A DNA stretch of 64,000 bases from Chondrus crispus. Lineage: Eukaryota > Rhodophyta > Florideophyceae > Gigartinales > Gigartinaceae. Positions 51,520 through 62,380 of the stretch are shown here, piece by piece. Within the stretch, counting starts at the first letter, position 1. Every line of letters starts with the position of its first letter. A program made the position numbers and the translations under genes. The stretch spans positions 117,884 to 181,883 of the forward strand of contig NW_005179043.1 in NCBI RefSeq assembly GCF_000350225.1, in the 5' to 3' direction. The notes below the pieces were generated by a model. It searched no databases and had not been told where the DNA came from. It saw nothing but the letters and a program-made list of their open reading frames with translations.

Positions 51520-54292
51520 ATGGGCCCAGCGCTTCAGAACCACTTACCATTCCGTCCACTATTTTCGTGGGACTCGAAGACTGCTCCATGGACGGACGGG
51601 AAAGGAGACCAAGAAGGCTACTTCAAATCAGTTAAACTGTGGAATGCATTCAATGATGCTCTCCCATATAACAACTCAAACAAAATCCCAGCCCAGCTTC
51701 GCGCTATCTGCCTTAAATCCCAGCTTTTTGGCCGGGCTGCAAACCTATGTTCGGGAATAGACGACGAGAGCCTCACGACACCTGAGGGTGTCAAGCTCAT
51801 CGTTGATTGTATCTAAAAAACGCGATGCTCTGTCCGTTGGCAGTGAGGCCTTTCGAGCATGTAATGCACTCCTAAATACCCGTCGCGGCGACACCGAGAA
51901 TATGAAGAAGTTCGAGTCACGCTTCTCGGCGCAAGTGGCAAAGTTCAATGCCATATCCAACACAACAAAGCTACCGGAATGTTTAACTGCTCTAATGTTA
52001 CTGTCGAATTCGGCTATCGACGACAACCAGCGAGTCTCCGTCTTGGCGACCACTGCACCAGCCGACCCTACACTGAACAGTCAATCCACGAATGATATGT
52101 TTCTAAGTGCTGTTACATATCAATCGGTTGCATCTATTGTCAAACAGTGTGACCGTACTCACACCACATCAGTGAATCAAAATTCATTGGCCGCTAGCTC
52201 GGCTGGTACGACCCAAAGATATGGTGACAGCTCACCCCAGAATCGCGGCAGAACTCGTCCGACCAAGGCTGAGTATGAGGCATTGATGATGAAACATCCA
52301 TGCAACCTATGTGGAAAGTTTGGCCATTGGAAGCGCAGTCACAGTTCCGATGGGTCGTTGCCAGCACACGTGAAAGCAGTTGAAAAGGGTAACAGAAACC
52401 GTGCATATGCGCCTGTCGGCAAGAAAAAGTCGTTCTCTTTTGAGATGGCAAAACTAATTGGATCGTCTGCAGCCACTACTGTATCCAAAGATCTCGGACC
52501 ATTCGTTCATGATGGCGCACCATATTCCGCTATCGGTTTGGTTGAGCTCAAGTGGCGAGGGAAGAAACTCGATCCCGCGCTTTCTCTGACTATAAATCCC
52601 ATACCAATGACGCTCAACGGCTATTCGCATTGGCAGTACGGGACTGGCGAGCATGCGAGTCAGAGTCGAAAGATACTAGGGTCTGTGGTTTTAACAGCTC
52701 AATCGGACGGTGGAAGACTTATCGATATCACCCACCTTGTACTGCAAGGGTCTTCCCAATGGGTGATTGGTCGAAATGTTACGCGGAAGGCCAATATCGA
52801 GCACATCGGGAAAAATGCTCTCACTGTCGAGGCCCACGGTGAGCAGGACTACATATCGCTCACTAACTCCGGTTTTTTAAGCTATGTCTTATTAAACCGA
52901 TTTGTTAAATCGACAAGCGGAAGCTCCACTCTGACTGGTCTCAGTGGCGGTACTCTCGACCAGGCCACTCTCGATCAGAAACCATGGGCTTGGGTCAAGT
53001 CCATTATTGACAAGGTACACAAACATGTCTGTGGACATGCGAACTTTACTGATTTTCAGTTGCTACTGAAGCGCAATGATCTCTGGAATGAAGCAGTGGC
53101 TTCTTACGTTCGACAATTAGTGGAAGGATGCACTGCCTGTCGCTCTACGGCTCCGCCTCAACCGAGCCGAAAGGTTTCTATCAGTTCGATGTCTACACAA
53201 TTTAATCAAGTGGTCTGTGTAGACCACTTCTACCTGGACGAAATTCGCCTGATGTACTGTATGGATTTAGTATCCTGCTTCTCGGCTATTCAAGTTGTCG
53301 ATTCAGCAACCCTGGCTGATGCAGTAGCAGCATTTGAAGCCTGCTGGGTGTCCCACTTTTGGTACCCAGAATCAATTCACGTCGACAAAGCGTTCGCGGT
53401 AGGTGACTTTAAGACTTACATGGACGAAGTTGGTATCTCATTTCGTCCCGTGCCACCTGGTCGACATAGCAAGAATGCTATTGAGTCAAAGCAAAACGTC
53501 ATTCGCAGCATTTATCTACGGCTGCAGGATGCTGCTGTGGACCGCCACAACGCTAGATACGCTTCCTACAAGGCGGTATCGATCTCTAACGATCTATATG
53601 GGAATGACACGCTGAGTGCCTTTGAAATGGCTAAAGGTTACACGAAACCAGTTATGTGTAAAACTGCATTGTCAGCAGTGCCTGATGATGTTATTGATGC
53701 ACACGAAAAAATGCGTCCACGCCACATATTGGCGCTCATCCTGAAGTCAAAGGCGGTCAAGGAGATCCCGATCCAGGTTGGTGACCTGGTTGAGGTATAT
53801 CAGAAGAAACAGCACGAGAAACGTGACAAATGGTCAGTACCGAAACCGGTCATTTCAGTTGATCATGCTGCCAGGTCGGTGACAGTGCCTGGTTCTAACA
53901 ACAGACCTCTATCCATTGCGTTAGAGGACCTCCGCGCTGCTGTTCCTCAAGAGAGCCTGGCATCTACTGTCCAACTTGGCATAGACAAGCTTGATGATTT
54001 AATTTCCGAACTACATGGCACAGGTATTGGTGCTTCATGTGAGTCAGCCATTGAAGGGTCTCACACCGAAGGGAATTCAATTCTCGATTGCCTCGAAAAA
54101 AAATTCGATGCTGACTTCTCCTGTGATGCAGACAATATTTCACCAGGAGTAGGAGAACGAGTCTCAATTCATTGGCCAGACGATGATCAATACTACCCTG
54201 GGATGGTCCACTCTGCAGCCGGTGATGGACGCCTGAACGTACATTATGATGACGGCGAAAAGGAATGTCTAGGCATGAATACTGAGACATGA
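51520..54292 (+). pseudogene. X element gag-protease-integrase-Tudor polyprotein region
   Basis: The gag part (WTDGKGDQEGYFKSVKLW, NKIPAQLRAICLKSQLFGRA) is followed by a zinc-knuckle-like motif (CNLCGKFGHWKRSH) and a protease-like stretch (HDGAPYSAIG). An integrase comes next, with an HHCC-type finger (HKHVCGHANF...CTACRS) and DDE core (VCVDHFYLD, IHVDKAFAV, NAIESKQNVIRSIY). The last ~60 residues (SIHWPDDDQYYPGMV...LNVHYDDGEKECL) look like a Tudor/agenet reader fold. Over 800 codons are continuous, the best kept retroelement frame in the window; about one break lies in the gag part. Integrase would join element DNA to chromosomes; a Tudor-like tail might recognise methylated histone, by analogy with chromodomains in chromoviruses. 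Confidence 0.72.
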
Positions 54293-54733
54293 AAATTTCT
54301 GGCCGCGTCATCTGCAAACTCGGCGCAGCATCCTGTAGTGCAATACCCGTCTCTGGTAGGGGGGAGGAAGGAAGTGAAAAAGGAAAAAAACTGGATACTG
54401 TAGTCCGGGGTTGGGGGACACGCGTGTGCGACGAAGCGCACGATTATTTTAATTATTTAATTTTATTTACTAATTAGATCTAGAATCTAGAGCCGGGAGC
54501 TACTGTACTCGCCCCGGCGGGGCTCTATATAACTTAGCCCTTTGACCGAACAAGTCAATAAACCAACCCGAGTTGCCGGAGTTGAATGTCGCCTTGGTCG
54601 AAGTCCGTCTCTATCAAGACGCTCCCTTTTACCTAAGCCTACGGCATCCTCTATCGCTCGGGGTTCCCTTTTCCTTTTCCTTTATTTCCATATCCTTTTC
54701 TATCTCTAATTCTACCTATTTTTCCCTTATCTT

Positions 54734-54977
54734 GTGTTGGTGCCATCGGCCTCGGTTGCGACCGAACCGGTGTAGGTGTTTTGAGCCATCGGGCGACACA
54801 GTTGACGTAGCGCTGCTACTGTGACCCATTTTCCGACGGAGACCGTTGCAACGACGTCTCCCTCGAAGGGATCCATCGTAGTACGAGCCAGTGTTGGTAC
54901 CATCGGGGTCGGTTGCGACCGAACCGGTGTAGGTGTTTCGAGCCATCGGGCGGCACGGTTGACGTAGCGCTGCTACT
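54734..54977 (+). repeat. 157-bp tandem duplication in the Gypsy-2 leader
   Basis: An 87-bp core (GTGTTGGTRCCATCGG...GCGCTGCTACT) occurs at 54734-54820 and again at 54891-54977 with few changes. The sequence after each core is also weakly similar, giving a ~157-bp period. Confidence 0.88.
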
Positions 54978-55349
54978 TTCATTTCATCCCGTCGGGCTGC
55001 GTTGCGACGCCCCCGTCGAAGGCCTTGTCGCGTTACAAGGTGTAGAAGAAGCTCAACGAGCATTGGCCTTACAACCCAGTGGAACCGGGGTACCTACGTA
55101 CGCGCCCCACTCCACACTCGTCGAGCAGATCTCTTCGCAAGTCTCTACCACACCGATCCCGGGCCGGGCTATTTCTCTGTGCCCCCCCCCCATCAGGGAT
55201 CCGAGCTACTACGAGTCGCAAGCTCGTTTAAACGGAGAAGGGAGAGTCGGACACTCCGTAGCGCTGTGCCATCGGCAATTCTTCTTTTTGTTGCTGTTGT
55301 TGTTTTCGCTGGACCATCGGACCGCGGTCTCTGCCCAACAGGCGCATTG

Positions 55350-55552
55350 CACTACAAAAGTGGTCTCCCGGCCTAGAAGTTTTGTTGTACAGGAGACCTG
55401 ATCAAGACTTTTTCCTACGAAAGTCCAGGTCTGGAGACGCACTACAAAAGTGGTCTCCCGACCTAGAATTTTTGTTTACTGTTCAGGAGACCCGACCTAG
55501 AATTTTTGTCGACGACAGTCTCGGTCTGGAGACACTCTACAAAAGTGGTCTG
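55350..55552 (+). repeat. ~90-bp tandem repeats ahead of Gypsy-2 gag
   Basis: CTACAAAAGTGGTCT recurs near 55352, 55442 and 55538, and CCTAGAA and CAGGAGACC-type motifs recur between. The array ends about 70 bases before the gag ATG at 55622, so it lies in the untranslated leader. Confidence 0.85.
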
Positions 55553-55621
55553 GGTAACGGACTCTTTTTTATTTTCTTTTGTTTGTAACTTTTTTGCTGC
55601 GTAGGTCCGCTCGTACGAGCG

Positions 55622-57928
55622 ATGTCAACAAGCGCACCCGGGGACGTCGGTCCCGGGGCGAGCAGAGCCGGATCGGCACGAGCGTCGAGGATCCCGAGGG
55701 GTCCTCGCACCCGGAGCCAGGCCAATACGGCCACGGACCCCGGAGATCAAGAATCCCCTACGGGGATAGCCGCCGACAAGACTGACCTCGACGAGAAGTT
55801 GGAGAAGATGAGCAGCGAAATTCGCGAAGAAGCGAAGAAAAATCTCGAGGCTGAATTAGCCCTCGTCCGGAAGCAACTGGAGTTGCAAGCATCCGAGTTC
55901 CACACCGTTTTGGGAGAGCTGTCGGCTCGAGTGGATCTCGTCGAGAAGGAGCGTGGTGAGGCGACCGACGGTCTGGAGCCGGAGGTCCTAGCCTCGTTGA
56001 AAATTTCGGTCAAGGACGCGAGGCGCGACGCGAATCAAGCCTTGGAGTCCTTAGGAAAATTCAGAACAAGCATCGATGACCGATTCGATCGCGCCGCGCA
56101 ACGTCTCAAGGACCTCGAGCAGGCCGCGGATCAAGCTCCGCAAGGATCGGACGACGAGCCGCTCCCTTCGGGTAGAGAGGGCGACCGTCGGTCGAAGAAG
56201 GACAAGCCCGCTCGGCAGCGGAGTTCTAAGTCGAAGCCCTCGAAGAAGGACAAGCGACGTGCAAGCAAGGGTCACTGTAGTGACGATCCGGAGAACCGCG
56301 ACTCACAGTCGGAGTCGCTTGGTCCCTCCGAAGATGGTAACGGCGGTTCGTCGAACCATTCGGGCGATTCCGAACGCCGTTCAGAAGACGGAAACGGAAT
56401 TTCGTCAAGCAAGAAAATTTCCTCCAGACGAGGCGGAGTCACTTCGTCCGCCTCGCGGAGATACAAGGACGCGGAGCCCGAAGATGTCGCAACGCGGCGC
56501 GGGCCGCGATGGGAGGAGTTGGAGGAGCTGAATCCGACCAACTACCTCTTCAAGAAGTTACTTTCGTACCGAACGTACCGCTTGTGGAACCCGCAGACAT
56601 ATTTGTCAAGTTCCCGGCGGACGGCCGTGCGAAAAATTAGGAGAGATATTCCGCCTAAGGTGAAGAAGGACAACACGTTCACAGGAGAGGACGGGGTCCT
56701 TGTGTTGGATTTTTTGGCAAAGTTAGTTCAAGAGTTTGATACTCAAGAAATGAACGAGGGGCAAGCGATCCGCCTGTTGCCTGAATTTTTAAGCGGCATC
56801 GCCTTGAGACAGTACACTTCGGTGTCTCAGACGGCCGGGGCCCATCACGGAAAAATATCCGTTTGGCCAGAGGCCGTACAGTAGTTGTTGAGGAGTTTCG
56901 CAACCGACGAGGCGATCCGTCAAGCCGTGCTCGCATTGCGAGAAGTTCAGCAAAGACCGTCTGAAGACGAGATGGAATTTTATATCCGTCTGACGGACGC
57001 AAGCAACCGATGTGGAAACGTATATTCGATGGAAGAACAGATGACGATGTTTATTGAAGGACTCGATTCGAGTATCAAGCCGATGGTATCTCAATACCGG
57101 CAAGACAATCGGGACGTTTCATTTTTGAGACTAGTGAATTACGCGAAGGCGCATGGCTCGGCGAGCCGCGCTAAGGACAAGAAGACCAAGAAGGTCACGA
57201 TTCAGACGCCGTCGACGTTCAGGGCGGGGAAGAAGCCGAGGGCTTCTTATCCCGGTCGCAAAAGTCACGCCGCAGTCCATTTAGCCGAGTCCATGTCCGC
57301 GTCAGATGAGCGCGGTGCGCATGGAAGTAGCGAAAATCACTACGAAGGAGCGTTAGTAGCCGAAGGCGAGTTCATTGAGCCATCGGAGGGCTACGGACAC
57401 GAGGACTACGGGGACAGCGGGTCGTCAACTTTACCGACCCCTGCATACACGACGGAGTCGTTTTCGGAACCCACGGATCCTGTGATGATGTTTCGGGGGC
57501 GCGGCCACACGCCGGCGCCGCGCATTCCGATGGAAGACAAGGGTACGACGTTTCGAAGGCCGGGCTGGATGGGAAGGCCGCAACGCCAAGGAAGGCCGCC
57601 GGCCCGTGGAGGACCTAGGACGCCGTATCCCGTCAAGACGCACGGTCTGGTGTGCTATCATTGCTATGAAAAGGGGCACGCCGCGCCAACGTGCATTCTT
57701 TCCCTCCGGGAAATGCACCGAGTTTTGGAAAATTACGAGGCGTTGTCTCCGATGGAGAGGTTAGGGATACCATCGACGAGTTACCTGAAGGTCAAGAATT
57801 GGTTCGATTCGCAGACGGCGAGCACGCCGAGTGCTTCCTCGCCGAGGTCGAACCAACCCTTCAGAGGGCCCACCGCGGGGCCCGCGCCGTCGGATGTGAG
57901 AAGGATCCCGCAACGGCAGGAAAACTAG
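55622..57928 (+). pseudogene. Gypsy-2 gag region
   Basis: From ATG 55622 come a coiled-coil-like segment (DEKLEKMSSEIREEAKKN), a Ser/Lys/Asp-rich linker, the retrotransposon-gag core (FLAKLVQEFDTQEM, FATDEAIRQAVLALREV) and a CCHC knuckle (CYHCYEKGHAAPTC, near 57.66 kb). It is broken about once. Confidence 0.8.
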
Positions 57929-58199
57929 AGAGGGGAATCTCGCATGAGTCGCGAGAGGCACAGGGTCGACGTACTGTGCCAGGGGCTCAGCCCCGTTCCC
58001 CGTCTCTAAAGGAGAAATCAGGCCTCGAGGAGGAGGTTGTTGGATTGGTGGATAAGCCCAAAGGGCCAGCTCAAGTCAAGAAAATTTTGAGCCGAGCCCG
58101 AGATCATCCGCTGGAAGAAGTTCGAAGACCCTGGTACAGGGTTAAGCGAAGGGAGTGTCCCGAGAAGATTTTGGTTCTTGCGCGAAAAAACTACAAGGT

Positions 58200-61100
58200 T
58201 TACGCGGACATCGGACCCACAATTGGATTGATGAGCCGGGCGTTGTCTGTTTTAGACACCGGCGCGGGACCAAACCTTGTGCGAAAATCGGAACTCCCAG
58301 CTGGAATGGAATCTCTAGTGTCCTACGGACCGACCCAAGATATCGGCGACGCGAACAATAGGCCACTCCGGACTCTCGGCACAATTAGAATGCCTGTGAG
58401 GCTTGGAAATTTGTGGCCGCAGCCGAGTTTATTGTATGCGAAAAACTAGCCGTCCCGCTAATTCTAGGCGCGGACTACTGTGACCGGTTTGTGGAAGCAA
58501 TTTATCCAAGGAAGAAAACGGTTGAGTTGGCGGATTTGTCGGAGGTTCCGATAGTTAGGCGGTTCTCGACGAGAAAAGGGAAGAAGAATCTCGTCGCGGG
58601 AGAGGAAGAGAATGATGGAAAGGGGGAGCGAATTTCCCCTAAGGTAAAAGTGGCAAGAGCCACAACTATCGAGCCAGGGACGCAACGCGTCGTGGAATGC
58701 ACCTCGAAGAGGGTGGGCTTGGTGGTGGTTCAGCCGTACTCGTCGTTGTACGAAAGGCACGGGTTGACGTGCACGAATGGTGTCGTTCAGGTTGAGCCTG
58801 ACAGGCCATTTCGTTTACTCGTTGCGAATTTTAGGACGTACCCTGTCAGGGTGCAAAAAGGCCAAGTGGTGGCAGAATTATTACCGCACCCGAGAGCCGC
58901 GCTCGAGAGCAAAACCACCATTGGTGAAGTTCTCGGAATTCAAGAAAGGAAGAAGGAGAATTTTCCTAATTCCCCCAAGACGCCTACGGGCGAGACAAGA
59001 GGCGAACCGTCGGATCAAGCGCGCGAGGACCAGCCAGAAGAACGGTCGGCAGAGCTCTCCGCGTCGGCATCTACGAAGCCGCAACGCAGGATTGAGCCGC
59101 CACCGCCGGACGTGGAGGACCTCGACCTGAGCCACGTGCCGGAACGGCTGCGCGAGCGGTTCCGTCGGATGTTGAAGAAGTATTCAAGGATGTGGGATGG
59201 GACGCTTGGCGAAATTAATACCACCGTCCATCGGATCGAGTTGATCCCCGAGACTGGTCCCATCGCACAAGCCCCGTATCGGGCCGGACCTAGAGCCCGC
59301 GAAGTAGAAGATGCAGAGGTGCAGAAGATGTTGGAGGCAGGAGTGATAGAACCAGCGCAGTCAGAATGGGCGTCGCCCGTGTTGCTGGTGCCCAAGCCGG
59401 ATGGGTCAATGCGTTTTTGCGTAGACTACCGCAGGCTGAACGCAGTAACGGTGAAGGACACGTACCCCTTACCGCGCATGGATGAGTGCCTGGACTCGCT
59501 TGGTGACACCAAGGTTTTCTCCGCGTTGGACGCGATTTCGGGATATTGGCAGATGCCTATCCCTGAGGGCGACCGCGACAAGACCGCATTTTCGTGTCAC
59601 TCAGGACTGTATCGCTTCTCAAGAATGCCCTTCGGGCTAACTAACGCGCCAGCGACGTTTCAGAGAGCAATGGATATCCTGCTCTCTCCGTTCCGTTGGA
59701 AATGCTGTTTGGTGTATCTAGACGACATAATCATTTTTAGCAAGTCGTGGGAGGAGCACATAGTGCACGTGGATGAAATACTTTCCGTATTGGAAAAGGC
59801 AGGTGTCAAGCTCAAGCTTCGCAAGTGCGAGTTTTTCGTGGAAAAGATCAAGTACCTGGGCCACGTCGTCCGCCCAGGTACGCTAGAAGTCGATGTCGCG
59901 CGAACCGCCGCGTTGGAACAAGTGCGGTACCCGCGAACACAGACACAGCTCAGGAGCTTTCTGGGACTCTGCAATGTCTACTGCAGGTTCGTTCCGCAGT
60001 ATGCGAAAATCGCGCGGCCTCTAAACCAACTACTGAAGAAAGGACAACCGGTCCAGTGGGAAGGATTCGACGAACCGTGCAAGAAAGCTTTTCATAAGCT
60101 CAAGGACGCCATCTTGGCACCGTCGGTGTTGGCGCTGCCGAAGAACGACCTACCCTACTCGGTAGATACCGATGCAAGCGACTACCAAATAGGCGCTGCA
60201 CTATTTCAAACACACCCGGATGCGCAACGCAAACCCATCGGGTTCTTTTCAAGAACGTAGCCGCAGCCGAGAGAAACTATTCTGTATCAGAAAAAGAATG
60301 TCTAGCGGTAATTTGGACCGTACAGACCTTAAGACCATATCTATATGGCGAGCACTTCGTCGTGCATACCGACCATGCCTCATTGAGGTGGTTGATGAAC
60401 GTAACCGACCCCAGCGGGAGATTAATCCGATGGAGGCTCCGCCTCTCGGAATTCGATTTTGAAATCAAGTACAAAAAGGGAAAGGCTAACAGCCAGGCGG
60501 ACGCTTTGTCAAGGTTGCGAACCGCAGGAGAAACCGTCGACGAAATCGACGACGAAATCCCTTGCTTTATGGCCGAACCGGCCGAGGGTACAGTGGAGGA
60601 CGAGGAAACTATTGACGTGGCAGACGACATCCTCGCTCTTGAGGGGGGACCGCCCCTGATCGCCTCGATCAATTCCAAGCTGTCACTCCGGAGGAGCTCA
60701 TTCGCGAGCAAGCCGTCGACCCCTTCTGCAACCGCATCAAGGAAGAAATGGACGCCGGAAAGGTGAGAACGTTCAGCACGGAGACCGAGGAACTCGAAGG
60801 AACTCTATGCCGTACCGCGGCAGAGTTTGTACAAGTAGTAATACCACAATCGTTAAGGGACCGCGTCCTAGGGTTGAGCCACTACGCAAAATTGGCAGGC
60901 CACCCGGGAGGCAGGAAACTTTACAAGACTTTGAGAAGATATTTTTATTGGCCTACGATGGCGCTAGACTGCTATGCAGTCGCGAAGAATTGCGCCGCAT
61001 GTGCGCGGGAAAGGGTGAAGTTAAGAAAAACACGAAGGAAATGAAGCTGTTCACGCCCAAAGCGCCGCTGGAATTTGTCGCCATCGACATCCTCGGCGAG

Positions 61101-62377
61101 CTAATTACAACTAAACGAGGAATCGGTACATTCTCGTGATCAGCGATCGATACTCAAAACTGGTACGAACCGTACCGTTGAAGAAGATATCAGCTGCGCA
61201 CATCGCACAAGCCTTCGTTCACCATTGGGTATTCGTGTACGGACCGCCGGTCAAGCTGCTGTCCGACAATGGAACACAGTTCACGGCCCGGTTCTTTCAG
61301 AATGTCTGCCGAATTCTTGGCATACGCAATGTGTTCACGACTACGTACCACCCGCAAGCCAACGGCCAAGTTGAGAGATTTAACCGCACGCTGACTTCCG
61401 CGTTGCGAAAATACGTTGGAGAGCATCCCAAGGACTGGGACTTATTTAGCGACGCTGTGACGTTCCCCTACAACACACAAGTTCATCGAACTACGAACAT
61501 TGCGCCCTTCGAGCAGGTGTTGGCTCGGGCGTCGAGAAACATTGCGTTACAAGCGCAACCAACTTTGGAGAACTTCAGCTCGTCACGAGCATACTACCTG
61601 AAATGGCAGTCGTGGTTGGAGAGCCTAATGCGAAGCGCCGATAGGAGTTTGCGAAAGGAACAAGCCCGATACAAGCGAAATTTCGACGCACGCCTTCGCA
61701 AGCCGCAATTTGAGATCCCACCAGGGTCCTACGTGTTCCTCCGGAAGGAGCAGGGCACGGCTAGCGAACCGAAACACAAGCTGGCACAAGTCGCTACAGG
61801 GCCTTATCAGGTCAGAAGATCGGATCAACATACGGTAGTCATTGCCATTGGCGATCAGGAGGAACGCGTATCGCGAGACAGGGTGGAACTAGCCCCAAGC
61901 CCAATGGACCATGCGCCGATAACCGGGCTACGTCAAGCGCTACAGTTCCTGGGAGAGCCGGAGTTAAACGAAGAAGGAGAGGCAACGGAGGACGAGGAAC
62001 GTCCTCTCACCCGTGCGCCTACGACGGGGGACCAGGATAATTTAGTTGGTCAAACGCTGACAGCGGAGACACCTCCAAACCTACGCGAGCTCGGAACGTC
62101 CAGAGAAAAGGACGAGTTGGAAGATCTTCAGAAGGGGGAAGGAAACAGTTCAGAGAAAGGAGAGGAAACAGAGAACACGGAATATGTAATCGACCGGGTC
62201 GTCGACCACGATTATCAAAATGGTAATTTGATTCTCAAGGTGGAATGGTACGGTTATGCGCCCGAGGACGCGACGTGGGAGCCCATTGAGCAATTGCCCC
62301 GCAGTGCGGCCGTCACGTATTTCCGAAGGAAGAAATTACTCTTGCCGCCGCAAGTCGCGCACGCGCGAGCGGGGTAG
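58200..62377 (+). pseudogene. Gypsy-2 pol region with chromodomain
   Basis: Aspartic protease (VLDTGAGPNLVRK) lies near 58.25 kb. The reverse transcriptase is well kept (FCVDYRRLNAVTVKDTYPLP, MPFGLTNAPATFQ, VYLDDIIIFS), 59.4-60.0 kb. RNase H (HTDHASLRWLMNV) lies near 60.4 kb. Integrase has HHCC (HYAKLAGHPG...CAAC) and DDE parts (AIDILGEL, LSDNGTQF, PQANGQVERF). A C-terminal chromodomain is EYVIDRVVDHDYQ...VEWYGYAPEDATWEP. There are roughly three breaks; the individual domains read as complete. Confidence 0.88.
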
Positions 62378-62380
62378 GCA

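Larger units (their letters stand above)
51024..54385 (+). mobile_element. X element: Copia-type gag-integrase-Tudor fossil without visible reverse transcriptase
   Basis: A probable 5' LTR (51024 to about 51510) holds a TATA box (GTATATAA, 51231) and a polyadenylation signal (51265). GTTATGGGCCCAGCGCTTC at 51517 is an excellent match to the anticodon half of initiator tRNA-Met, as in Drosophila copia. A gag-protease-integrase polyprotein follows and ends with a Tudor-like domain near 54.29 kb. A purine-rich tract (54.35-54.39 kb) follows, then Gypsy-2 starts. No 3' LTR and no reverse transcriptase or RNase H are seen. It has about one break. The purine tract hints that the short coding set may be its natural layout. 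Confidence 0.7.
54392..62380 (+). mobile_element. Gypsy-2, Ty3/Gypsy chromovirus fossil, outer ends unresolved
   Basis: A probable LTR start (TGGATACTGTAGTCC, 54392) follows a purine tract. TATA-like CTCTATATAA and AATAAA lie within the next 170 bases. A leader with two sets of tandem repeats precedes gag (55.6-57.9 kb), protease (58.25 kb), reverse transcriptase (59.3-60.2 kb), RNase H (60.3-60.6 kb), integrase (60.8-61.9 kb) and a chromodomain (62.2-62.3 kb). I could not confirm an LTR pair, so age is not estimated. It has roughly four breaks. A 102-bp gag chip of another copy lies at 4989-5090. Confidence 0.82.

Noticed and set aside
51520-54292. X as a Ginger-type DNA transposon (integrase-like transposase without reverse transcriptase)
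   Set aside because: The gag part, zinc knuckle and half-tRNA-Met primer site before the coding region point to an LTR retroelement.
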